Notes: generated by a model from the letters alone, not told the origin. A DNA stretch of 8,564 bases from JAVBOP01 sp031550405 (GCA_031550405.1 JAVBOP010000137.1:1-8564); one strand, 5' to 3'. Numbered from the stretch's first letter, positions 1-6,336 are shown. Translations and numbers: made by a program.

Positions 1-59
1 TATTTAATGACATTTGAATCTTTTTACGAAAACTGTTGGGTAGAAGAACTGTAAGTGTC

Positions 60-383
60 TTATATTATAAAAAGCCAACTATTTATCAGTTGGCTTTTTA
101 GTTTTTGGAGTATTACTGTAACTTTGTATATAATTCCCTTATTTAAATATTCCGAACTATCTATTTCCATTTCCTTCAATATTTCCAATGTAATATGAGT
201 TTCAGGATATTTATAATATAGCACATCCATTGCTTCACGAAAATATTCAGGCTCAAGCTCATACCAAAAACTATAAGTTTCAATAGCTGGCTCAGACAAA
301 CAATTAAATTCAAATTTATTATACAACTTTCCAGAACAACCACAGCAAATAATAGCAACAAGCAAGACAAACATTTTTTTCAT
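60..383 (-). pseudogene. Truncated third immunity-lipoprotein copy (copy C)
   Basis: The 107-codon frame from ATG 383 begins MKKMFVLLVAIICCGCSGKL and keeps family sequence through EAMDVLYYKYPETHITLEIL (to about residue 69). It then departs from copies A and B, and its last codons (KLKSQLINSWLFII) are read from the terminator hairpin itself. The C-terminal half of the family (SRD, NVFVF, SDNYKP, LKDLTFKEEKAIE) is missing. The simplest reading is a deletion that fused the gene to the locus terminator. A short exported product is possible, but an immunity function is doubtful. The GGGAG site 9 nt upstream is intact. Confidence 0.75.
69..99. terminator. Strong bidirectional intrinsic terminator
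   Basis: A perfect 12-bp inverted repeat (AAAAAGCCAACT pairing with AGTTGGCTTTTT) encloses a 7-nt loop and gives a T-run in both directions. It ends minus-strand transcription of the cassette array. The 68 bases to its left (1-68) hold only AT-rich sequence in which I see no gene. Confidence 0.85.
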
Positions 384-388
384 ATTAT

Positions 389-436
389 CTATCTCCCAAG
401 TAAGTAAAATGCTGGATAAAGTGCGGTTTTATTCAT
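389..436 (-). repeat. Second duplicated toxin tail with 15-codon micro-ORF
   Basis: The last 13 toxin codons recur here (389-432), again in frame behind an ATG (436): MNKTALYPAFYLLGR and then TAG 391-389. The micro-ORF overlaps the end of copy B by 8 nt in another frame and stops 5 nt before the ATG of copy C. The start codon was supplied by copy B's own 3' end, not by the toxin sequence. Confidence 0.8.
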
Positions 437-1049
437 TTTGACCATTCATACTATTTTTTAAAATTTCTTCTTCCCTATTTCTTTCTTTTACCATTGCGAT
501 ACATTCCTTTATCTTTGGCAAAAGCTCTGCCTCAAATTCTTGTTCTATAGCTTTCTCCTCTTTAAAGGTAAAGTCTTTAAGATAGCAGGGCTTATAATTA
601 TCAGATGCTATAAAAACACAAGTCAAACAACCAGAAGTAGTAAAAACAAACACATTGCCAGTAGCATGGCTTTTTAATCTATATATATACCGATAGATAG
701 GTCCCATAGGGATGTTATCTCTTGATGCTAATTTAGCATAATTCTTTTGCGAAGAATATTGTAATGTTTTCAGTGAAGGGCGCTCCATATTTAATACAGT
801 ATCTGTTTTTTCAAGCTGTTGTAATATATCTAATGTAATATGAGTTTCAGGATATTTATAATATAATACTTCCATTGCTATACGAAAATCACTTAAGACG
901 TTATCACTAACTCTAATTTTGAAGTCTGAAAAATAACATTCAATATCTCTAAATAAGCAATTACAAGTAATTTCATTGAGTAACTTTCCCGAACAACCAC
1001 AGCAAATAATAGCAACAAGCAAGACAAGCAATTTCTTTATATTATTCAT
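429..1049 (-). CDS. Lipoprotein paralogue of the PLA2-toxin immunity protein (copy B)
   Basis: This 206-residue protein starts at ATG 1049, with GGGAG 9 nt upstream in the duplicated toxin tail. The signal MNNIKKLLVLLVAIICCGC is almost the same as in copy A, with three extra residues at the front. Blocks shared with copy A include YYKYPETHITLDILQQLEKTD, YSSQKNYAKLASRD, YRLKS, NVFVFTTSGCL and SDNYKP. Divergence is greatest in the segment after the lipid anchor (residues 21-55) and around the MGPIYRYI loop, where partner specificity might lie. It has no toxin of its own here, so it may neutralise an allelic version of the tip carried by competitors or sister strains. The stop at 431-429 overlaps the next micro-ORF, whose ATG is at 436. 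Confidence 0.85.
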   Translation of the reverse strand: MNNIKKLLVLLVAIICCGCSGKLLNEITCNCLFRDIECYFSDFKIRVSDNVLSDFRIAMEVLYYKYPETHITLDILQQLEKTDTVLNMERPSLKTLQYSSQKNYAKLASRDNIPMGPIYRYIYRLKSHATGNVFVFTTSGCLTCVFIASDNYKPCYLKDFTFKEEKAIEQEFEAELLPKIKECIAMVKERNREEEILKNSMNGQNE

Positions 1050-1054
1050 ACTTT

Positions 1055-1123
1055 CTATCTCCCAAGTAAGTAAAATGCTGGATAAAGTGCGGTTTTATAT
1101 GTTGTAATTACTCCCATGCCCAT
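1055..1123 (-). repeat. Duplicated toxin tail with 22-codon micro-ORF
   Basis: A copy of the toxin's last 22 codons sits between immunity copies A and B. It reads as an intact micro-ORF, MGMGVITTYKTALYPAFY then LLGR, from ATG 1123 to TAG 1057-1055. Its ATG overlaps the stop of copy A (TAATG), and its own stop is 5 nt before the ATG of copy B, exactly as in the parent toxin. Function as a coupling leader for copy B is inferred; a peptide function is not supported. Confidence 0.8.
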
Positions 1124-1728
1124 TATTCCAAATCCTCCCGCCATACTTTATGTTTGATAAAATAATTAACTTTTTTTACACATTCTCTTATTTTCGGCAA
1201 AAGCTCTGTTTCAAATTCTTTTTCTATAGCTTTCTCCTCTTTAAATGTAAGATCCTTAAGATAATAGGGCTTATAATTATCTGATGCCATAAATACATAA
1301 ATCAAACAACCAGCAAAAGTAAAAACAAATACATTATTTGTCGAAGGACTTTTTAATCTATATGTAAAAGGAGCCCATCCCACATACCACATATCATCAT
1401 CTCTTGATGCTAATTTTGAATAATTTTCTTGTGATGAATATTGAAATTCTTTTAATGAAGTGAGATTCCAATTTATTATAGTATCTGTTTTTTCAAGCTG
1501 TTGTAATATCTCCAATGTAATATGAGTCTCAGGATACTTATAATATAATACATCCATTGCCTCACGGAAATAATGACCAGGATAGTTATTGCCAATATTT
1601 CTAATCTTGAAATCTGAAGAATAGCATTCTAATCTTGGCGTAAATGTCCAAAAAGTAGCTTTATTGAACAACTTTCCCGAACAACCACAGCAAATAATAG
1701 CAACGAGTATGACAAACAATTTTTTCAT
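1123..1728 (-). CDS. Lipoprotein, candidate immunity to the PLA2-like toxin (copy A)
   Basis: This 201-residue protein starts at ATG 1728, 5 nt after the toxin stop, making it the most likely cognate immunity gene. MKKLFVILVAIICCGCSGKL is a lipoprotein-type signal with the probable lipidated Cys at 16. The body shares with copy B the blocks YYKYPETHITLEILQQLEKTD, LQYSSQ/FQYSSQ, NY-KLASRD, YRLKS, NVFVFT and SDNYKPYYLKDLTFKEEKAIE, ending in a Lys/Glu-rich helix. I do not recognise a named family. An exported lipoprotein suits a partner that attacks membrane lipid from the periplasmic side (inference). Its stop overlaps the ATG of the following toxin-tail micro-ORF (TAATG). Confidence 0.85.
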   Translation of the reverse strand: MKKLFVILVAIICCGCSGKLFNKATFWTFTPRLECYSSDFKIRNIGNNYPGHYFREAMDVLYYKYPETHITLEILQQLEKTDTIINWNLTSLKEFQYSSQENYSKLASRDDDMWYVGWAPFTYRLKSPSTNNVFVFTFAGCLIYVFMASDNYKPYYLKDLTFKEEKAIEKEFETELLPKIRECVKKVNYFIKHKVWREDLE

Positions 1729-1733
1729 ATTAT

Positions 1734-1802
1734 CTATCTCCCAAGTAAGTAGAATGCTGGATAAAGTGCGGTTTTATATGTTGTAATTACTCCCATGCCC
1801 AT
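1734..1802 (-). repeat. Toxin-tail repeat, original copy
   Basis: The last 22 codons plus stop of the PLA2-like toxin gene. The same 69 nt recur at 1055-1123 with one mismatch, and the first 44 nt (by plus coordinate) recur at 389-432. The segment contains GGGAG (1742-1738), 9 nt before the immunity ATG at 1728. Confidence 0.9.
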
Positions 1803-2786
1803 GCCCCAAAGAAATCCATTCATATCCATATTCCTAAGAGATGACGCTAATTGACGACCTGCTAATGCCCAGTCTGCTCCCAATGTCTTGGTTGACAAAA
1901 ATAATGACATCGCACCATTATCAATACCCATATTTTTATATGTAATATCGTGCAAATAGCCGGCAAATTCATTATAATTCCAATCAGGAACTAAACCCAA
2001 ATAATCACCACCGGGCTGCAATGGATTGCCGTACATTTTGGGATTGTTTCCACCCATATACCAAGTACCATTCAGATTTTCGGGATGAGGTGAAATTATT
2101 CTATCCATGGTATGTCCTTCGGCTTTTGCTTCTTTAGCCATTAAATCAGCTTTGTTTGTCGTAATCTTATCTAAATATCCTGTTAATCCGCCAATACCGG
2201 CTCCAATACCACCGCATTTTAATCCTGCCAGCAACGACTGACCTATATTTTGATTATTCAGAAGAGCATTACCCGTTCCTGTAATCAACCCTGCAGCTGC
2301 ACCAGAAGCTGCACCTGACAATACAGCCATAGGTGTTGAGACAGCCAGTGTTGCACTAGAAATAGTTGCTGCTGGTATGTTACTTATAAAGCCAGCAAAA
2401 AAATTCTGTCCCAATGTCAAAGCACTCACACCGCTGGCAACACCACCTGCTAACGCTCCAACCGCAAAAGAGCCTAATCCTTTGGCATTCCAGTTCGCTT
2501 TCCAATCTAATTTGCCATTTGAATTAATAAAGAAACCATTTGATACCCAATTAATCAATCCGCCCAATAATATAGCTGAAAATATAAACTCCCCTGATGG
2601 GTCTGTATACATTAGCGGGTTATTCAGGCAATATGAATACCTATTAAAACTTTGCGTACTGTTTGGCGCCTGCACATAGGGGTCAGGCGAGAAGAAGCTG
2701 GCGGTGTTCGGGTCATAGATACGACCATTCATATTGATTATGCCAAAACTGCCAAGATGCTCATGACCGGTATATACTATAACCAT
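1734..2786 (-). CDS. Orphan Rhs C-terminal cassette, phospholipase A2-like toxin domain
   Basis: This 350-residue protein starts at ATG 2786. Residues 6-66 are the end of the RHS core (YTGHEHLGSFGIINMNGR to YTDPSGE). Residues 67 to about 207 are a hydrophobic Gly/Ala linker. The tip (about 215-350) has YGNPLQPGGDYLGLVPDWNY, then EFAGYLHDITY (His279, Asp280, Tyr283) and a later GADWALA (Asp305). This matches the layout of parvovirus-type and bacterial PLA2-like domains: a Gly-rich calcium loop, an HDxxY catalytic helix and a second helix with Asp. Lipase activity is inferred; the disulfide cysteines of animal enzymes are absent. The last 22 residues (from Met329) are encoded by DNA duplicated downstream at 1055-1123 and partly at 389-432. 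The immunity candidate starts 5 nt after the stop, and its ribosome-binding site lies within this gene's 3' end. Confidence 0.8.
   Translation of the reverse strand: MVIVYTGHEHLGSFGIINMNGRIYDPNTASFFSPDPYVQAPNSTQSFNRYSYCLNNPLMYTDPSGEFIFSAILLGGLINWVSNGFFINSNGKLDWKANWNAKGLGSFAVGALAGGVASGVSALTLGQNFFAGFISNIPAATISSATLAVSTPMAVLSGAASGAAAGLITGTGNALLNNQNIGQSLLAGLKCGGIGAGIGGLTGYLDKITTNKADLMAKEAKAEGHTMDRIISPHPENLNGTWYMGGNNPKMYGNPLQPGGDYLGLVPDWNYNEFAGYLHDITYKNMGIDNGAMSLFLSTKTLGADWALAGRQLASSLRNMDMNGFLWGMGMGVITTYKTALYPAFYLLGR
1738..1742 (-). promoter_or_regulatory. GGGAG ribosome-binding site inside the toxin 3' end
   Basis: GGGAG lies in the last toxin codons (LLGR), 9 nt before the immunity ATG at 1728. 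The same site with identical 9-nt spacing recurs at 1063-1059 before ATG 1049 and at 397-393 before ATG 383. This conserved spacing fixes all three starts and explains why the tail was duplicated with the genes. Confidence 0.65.
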
Positions 2787-2815
2787 ATCTTTTTTATTAA
2801 AAAAAATTCATAAAT
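2583..2815 (-). repeat. RHS-core direct repeat, copy 1 (233 bp)
   Basis: This segment matches 4651-4875 in the same orientation, from the DPSGE codons through the RHS core to an AT-rich noncoding stretch (ATTTATGAA, T-run, AATAAAAAA) upstream of the start codon. Sharing of noncoding upstream sequence shows that the two orphan cassettes descend from one displaced cassette, or exchanged heads, and were not each cut independently from an rhs gene. Confidence 0.85.
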
Positions 2816-2826
2816 GTATAAAATAT

Positions 2827-2855
2827 TGGTCGTGCCATAATGTAAGACACGACCA
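2827..2855 (-). terminator. Hairpin after the DUF6794-like gene
   Basis: An 8-bp perfect inverted repeat (TGGTCGTG pairing with CACGACCA) encloses a 13-nt loop. It sits about 70 nt after the immunity stop and 12 nt before the RHS-core repeat of the next cassette. The rest of the 138-nt gap (2787-2924) is AT-rich with no gene seen. The minus-strand tail is AT-rich, with an 8-T run only about 20 nt further on, so termination is plausible but not strong. Confidence 0.45.
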
Positions 2856-2924
2856 GATGTTTTTGATAATAAACAAATTATCGCTTAATTAATTTGTACC
2901 GTTTTGCTGGAGATGTCCATAGTT

Positions 2925-3695
2925 TCATTGCTTCTCAAGTCTAAACATTCTGTGATCATGAATAATTACAATATCATCTTCAATATCATTGCATTTAATT
3001 ACTTTTTTCTTCTTCTTTTCATCAATGTATTGAGTAATTTTCATAACAACATTATCATCTTGCCACTCAATAACAGTTCCTTTAACTTCCGTGTTTATAC
3101 CCAAATTGAAAATATCAGCAAAGAAAGGACTGATAAATCCGCATCTATAGTCCAAGTATCCAATAATTGCTGTTCCTGGCTTCCATGCCAATTTCTTTTT
3201 AGTTAAATATTCTGTTTCTATTGAATCCAATTGCATTTTTTGCTTAAGTTGGAATTCCTTTCGGTACGCTGTATCTGTCTCCATTTTTAGAGAATGCTCT
3301 TTCGCAGCTTTCCAATAATCTTGATAATGTTTTATTTGCTTGTCTAACTCCCAATCTTGATTATGAAGTTGGCGATAATAGCATTCTAGTATAATACCAG
3401 ACATATCATCAGGATGGGTTATCCCCATTGAAATAAAATATTCTTTCAATCTTGAACCTCTCCACAATCCCCAATTGTTTCGCATCCAAAATGATAAATA
3501 AAAATGGTACTTTATCATTTCTTTTTTGGTTTCCATTTTTTTGATACTATCCTTAGTATCTTGAGATAACAAGGTATCCAACTGTTCACAACATTCTTGC
3601 AAGTCTTTAGGAATATATACTTGCTCTTGTTGTTTAGAACTTGAACAAGAGATTAGAAACAATAAAACAAGTATGATAAAAATATTATGCTTCAT
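2925..3695 (-). CDS. DUF6794-like lipoprotein, candidate immunity to the DUF4329-like toxin
   Basis: The start is placed at ATG 3695, giving 256 residues; a GTG at 3707 is in frame, but the ATG has a GGAG 6 nt upstream and directly begins the signal. MKHNIFIILVLLFLISC is a clear lipoprotein signal with lipobox LISC and Cys17. After a Ser/Gln-rich tether, the segment from YIPKDLQECCEQLD through WMRNNWGLWRGSRLKEYF and HPDDMSGIIL matches my recollection of DUF6794, found in Bacteroidota and often beside Rhs tips. A charged coiled region follows (about 115-165). The C-terminal part (about 170-256) is beta-rich, with a lysine run (EKKKKKV) near 230. Its role as the immunity partner is inferred from placement 16 nt after the toxin stop and from export. 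The RN-WGLW motif is the best handle for a family search. Confidence 0.75.
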   Translation of the reverse strand: MKHNIFIILVLLFLISCSSSKQQEQVYIPKDLQECCEQLDTLLSQDTKDSIKKMETKKEMIKYHFYLSFWMRNNWGLWRGSRLKEYFISMGITHPDDMSGIILECYYRQLHNQDWELDKQIKHYQDYWKAAKEHSLKMETDTAYRKEFQLKQKMQLDSIETEYLTKKKLAWKPGTAIIGYLDYRCGFISPFFADIFNLGINTEVKGTVIEWQDDNVVMKITQYIDEKKKKKVIKCNDIEDDIVIIHDHRMFRLEKQ

Positions 3696-3711
3696 ATATG
3701 ACTCCACGAAT

Positions 3712-4800
3712 TTATCTTGATCTTAAATTTAGAAAATGTAAACTTGTGTTGTAAAAATAAGGACTATAATTATAGTATGAAAATAATCTGTTTATAGTCT
3801 CAGGGTATCTATAAGTACTTGCATTAAACCTGCTAATTAAATAATATCTATTATCTAATCCTGAATTTTTATAGAAGTCCTCTTCAGTGGGCTTTATACT
3901 TTCTCCAATAACGCCACTCATATCATATCCGTGTGTATGAAAATCTCCTATAATATTATCAAATCCTCCCGTTGGATATGGAGAGTTAGCTTCTCCAGTT
4001 GATGTCACAGGCCAAAATTCAACTCTACCACCTTTCATAAGCCAGCCAGCATATTCATGTTTATCCCAGAAGGAACATTGAGCTGCCCAATTCATCGCCT
4101 TGAATTGATGAAATGATAATTCTGGAGCAAATATTTTGTTTGCTGCAAAAGTCGATGCCTGATAAGATGCCATAGCAGAAACTCCACCAAATAAACCCGC
4201 TTTTAAAACATCACTTGCATTGCCTCCATTTAAACCAGCATTAACTCCTGAAGATACAGCCCCGCCTATTGCTGCACCAGTACCATACATCAAAGGTTTA
4301 TCCAAATAATATGTACCTAATCCAGCAGCTAAACTTCCTGCAATCCCACTCACTGCTCCTTTCCATGCAGCATTAAATATTTGACTGCCATTTCCACCAG
4401 CCAAAGCAGTAAAACCGGCACTTGATATTGCACTTGCAGACATACCACCAACTGCCACCGCCAGCTGGCTGCCATACAATGTTGTAGTAGCTCCCATTGC
4501 AGTGGATACGATAGAACCTACTCCGGCAGATGCAGCGCCTATAGCAGCTCCGCCCAAAATATATCCAGCCATGTCCCAACCAGTAGCACCTTTCATTTTT
4601 CCAATTTGCCAACCGGAAAATGCTCCAGATAAGCCTCCAACAATCCAATGTATAAACTCCCCTGATGGGTCTGTATACATAAGTGGGTTGTTCAGGCAAT
4701 ATGAATATCTATTGAATGCCTGTGTGGATGTAGCAGAAACAACGAACGGGTCTGGCGAGAAGAAGCTCGCTGTGTTCGGGTCATAGATGCGACCATTCAT
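3712..4800 (-). CDS. Orphan Rhs C-terminal cassette, DUF4329-like HTHG toxin domain
   Basis: This 362-residue protein starts at the ATG of MNGRIYDP; upstream codons homologous to the sister cassette are out of frame because of an 8-nt deletion. Residues 1-48 are the end of the RHS core, closing with YTDPSGE (42-48), the conserved border beyond which Rhs tips vary. Residues 50 to about 225 are a Gly/Ala-rich linker containing two similar segments (GGNGSQIFNAAWKG near 135 and GGNASDVLKAGLFGG near 192). The tip has HEYAGW (248-253), GDFHTHGYD (285-293) and PTEEDF (304-309), a pattern I associate with DUF4329 and with JAB-like metal sites (Glu, HxH, S/T..D). Enzymatic target unknown. The stop precedes the DUF6794-like lipoprotein by 16 nt. 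As a displaced cassette lacking the Rhs shell it would need recombination, or its own start, to be delivered or expressed. Confidence 0.8.
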   Translation of the reverse strand: MNGRIYDPNTASFFSPDPFVVSATSTQAFNRYSYCLNNPLMYTDPSGEFIHWIVGGLSGAFSGWQIGKMKGATGWDMAGYILGGAAIGAASAGVGSIVSTAMGATTTLYGSQLAVAVGGMSASAISSAGFTALAGGNGSQIFNAAWKGAVSGIAGSLAAGLGTYYLDKPLMYGTGAAIGGAVSSGVNAGLNGGNASDVLKAGLFGGVSAMASYQASTFAANKIFAPELSFHQFKAMNWAAQCSFWDKHEYAGWLMKGGRVEFWPVTSTGEANSPYPTGGFDNIIGDFHTHGYDMSGVIGESIKPTEEDFYKNSGLDNRYYLISRFNASTYRYPETINRLFSYYNYSPYFYNTSLHFLNLRSR

Positions 4801-4875
4801 ATTAATGATGCCAAAGCTGCTCGTGACCTGTGTATACTATAATTATGTATTTTTTATTAATAAAAATTCATAAAT
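4651..4875 (-). repeat. RHS-core direct repeat, copy 2 (225 bp)
   Basis: This segment matches 2583-2815 in the same orientation, covering the RHS core coding sequence up to the DPSGE codons plus about 40-60 nt of upstream sequence. It is exactly 8 bp shorter than the other copy. The difference is an 8-nt deletion between short GCA repeats in the GHEHLGSFG segment, which puts the upstream codons out of frame. Such homology could recombine with the full-length rhs gene. Confidence 0.85.
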
Positions 4876-4885
4876 CATTTAAGCA

Positions 4886-4905
4886 ATAGCTCCCGAAGGA
4901 GCTAT
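4886..4905 (-). terminator. UUCG-tetraloop hairpin after the C39-toxin immunity gene
   Basis: A perfect 8-bp inverted repeat (ATAGCTCC pairing with GGAGCTAT) closes a 4-nt loop that reads TTCG on the minus strand, an exceptionally stable RNA loop. It starts 8 nt after the immunity stop and 10 nt before the shared RHS-core repeat of the next cassette. The downstream sequence is only moderately T-rich, so it is either a weak terminator or a 3'-end stabiliser marking the cassette boundary. Confidence 0.55.
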
Positions 4906-4913
4906 ATAGATGC

Positions 4914-5579
4914 TTATTCGTTCATAAGAAAAGGAGAAGAAGGTGCAACAAGCTCTTTGATACAACATTCAACAAATTCTGCTAATGAATATACCTTGAC
5001 ACCTATCCCTTTTGCTCTGTCATCAACAAGAAATACTGTATCATTTTTTATGAAAAAATTTCTTGAATGAAAAGGATAATACATTGAAAAAGCAAAATCT
5101 GCTTCTTTATTAATAAGCAGCCTAAGCATTTCCAATTCAGTATTTGCATCGCTCTGAGCAAACTCAACAACGGATTGTGGTGATTTTCCACCTACATACG
5201 CTGCACCTACAGACCCTATTCCTACTAAATTTCCTGTAGAATCTACTACAAATGTTTTAGCGTTCAAAAATTTTTCTTTAAATATACAGCCTAATTCTAC
5301 ATAAGATGGTTTAAGTTTGTCCAAAAAACTATTATCGCAAAGCTCACTCTTTTTACCATTTTTAGAGTCAATACTTAGCCAAAAAACATGGTATTGTTTT
5401 AATCCTTGCATTTTTGACAACTTAGGATGTTTTTTTATTAGCTTTGTTATTTCCATTTCTAAAGAAATAATATCCTCTTGAATACCTAATTTTTCTATCA
5501 TATCTATTTTGGGTTGGGCACTAATACCCACTCCAAAATAGTGAATAAATACTATTATTAAAATTAATTGCTTGTGCAT
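4914..5579 (-). CDS. Secreted protein, candidate immunity to the C39-like toxin
   Basis: This 221-residue protein starts at ATG 5579, 10 nt after the toxin stop, with no clear Shine-Dalgarno. The N-terminus (MHKQLILIIVFIHYFGVGISA then QPK) is a signal-peptidase-I type signal with likely cleavage after ISA, so the mature protein should be soluble in the periplasm. This differs from the lipoproteins of the other cassettes. The body has a charged helical start (about 26-60) and later TFVVDSTGNLVGIGSVGAAYVGG, KEADFAFSMYYPFHS and DTVFLVDDRAKGIGVKVYSL, which looks like an alpha/beta fold. I do not recognise the family. The immunity role rests on position and export. The gene is intact even though its toxin has lost its head, as expected if protection is still selected. 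Confidence 0.75.
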   Translation of the reverse strand: MHKQLILIIVFIHYFGVGISAQPKIDMIEKLGIQEDIISLEMEITKLIKKHPKLSKMQGLKQYHVFWLSIDSKNGKKSELCDNSFLDKLKPSYVELGCIFKEKFLNAKTFVVDSTGNLVGIGSVGAAYVGGKSPQSVVEFAQSDANTELEMLRLLINKEADFAFSMYYPFHSRNFFIKNDTVFLVDDRAKGIGVKVYSLAEFVECCIKELVAPSSPFLMNE

Positions 5580-5589
5580 AAACTATATA

Positions 5590-6336
5590 TTAACGTTTAA
5601 AAAAATGATAGATACCATAAGCATTTAGTATCTTACTTTCTGGTACAGTAATAAAACGTCCTAATGCAGAGTCCATAATTCGATATAAATATTCAGTTCT
5701 CGGAATACCAACAAATGGATAAGTAGTGCTTGCAATAACTCGTTCTATTGCAACACTATGCCCCATATTAGAAAATAGTTTCTGAGCAACCAAAACTCGT
5801 CCTCCATCATTCATTGTACCTATTATATTATCTCTTAAAACCGCTGGTAGTAATGCCATATTATCAGGATTTATTTGGTAATCAAATGCATTACCAAAAT
5901 TCATGTATAAACCGTGTGCATTTGCACCTGAATAATCGCTCATACCAAGCACTGATTGTATATCTGGTATACTAATATCTTCTCCGTAAGTAGAAGCCAT
6001 ATATTTAAGAGAATAAGGTCCACAGTTTTGAGTTTTTCCCTGGAATAAAGCCGAACAATCACCAAGCGAACCAGTTAAAGGCTTATTTATCGTTTTTGAA
6101 GCAGTGAAAAAATCTCTTCCATCAGCAACGGCAGCAATACCGCCTACTAATCCGCCAATACCTGCACCAATACCACCTTGTATCAACCCATTCAGACCAC
6201 CCTGAGCAAATGCCTGTCCAATATTTCCGCCTCCAAGCAATGTATTACCAAATCCCGTAATAAAACCATTTGTGAGACCTGCAGAACCGCCGATTGCTGC
6301 TCCAGCTAAAAATCCGGAATGAACAGTAGCTACATT
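5590..6336 (-). CDS. Headless Rhs C-terminal toxin, C39/papain-like cysteine peptidase domain
   Basis: The frame opens after a TGA at 6339 and has no ATG or GTG at its head; the earliest formal start is TTG 6240. The RHS core present in the sister cassettes is missing. The N-terminal part is the usual Gly/Ala linker, including GGNIGQAFAQGGLNGLIQGG. Counting from TTG 6240, the tip (about 55-216) has NCGPYSLKYM with Cys73, GHSVAIE with His161 and YRIMDS with Asp190. That is the Cys-His-Asp order of C39/papain-like peptidases, with the Gln/Asn-x-CGP style of nucleophile motif. Such peptidases are known polymorphic-toxin tips; activity is inferred. The secreted immunity candidate starts 10 nt after the stop. 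Without its head this copy is probably silent, unless it is expressed by weak initiation or restored by recombination. Confidence 0.7.
   Translation of the reverse strand, partial: NVATVHSGFLAGAAIGGSAGLTNGFITGFGNTLLGGGNIGQAFAQGGLNGLIQGGIGAGIGGLVGGIAAVADGRDFFTASKTINKPLTGSLGDCSALFQGKTQNCGPYSLKYMASTYGEDISIPDIQSVLGMSDYSGANAHGLYMNFGNAFDYQINPDNMALLPAVLRDNIIGTMNDGGRVLVAQKLFSNMGHSVAIERVIASTTYPFVGIPRTEYLYRIMDSALGRFITVPESKILNAYGIYHFFKR

Noticed and set aside
2377..2679. Plus-strand frames at 2377-2679, 2904-3206, 4502-4786 and 7435-7617
   Set aside because: All lie antisense to well-supported minus-strand genes, and their composition mirrors the opposite strand.
2797..2811. Four-codon start-stop frame (ATG AAT TTT TTT TAA) conserved upstream of both RHS-core cassettes
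   Set aside because: It is part of the longer shared repeat, so its conservation needs no separate explanation; nothing shows that it is translated.
2816..2924. Possible remnant gene in the gap after the DUF6794-like gene
   Set aside because: Only short AT-rich frames are present, and apart from the hairpin at 2827-2855 no homology or signal could be recognised.
4373..4699. 108-codon minus-strand frame inside the DUF4329 cassette
   Set aside because: It overlaps the RHS core and linker in another frame, is rich in Trp, Cys and Arg, and has no recognisable signal or motif; a shadow of the Gly/Ala-coding sequence.
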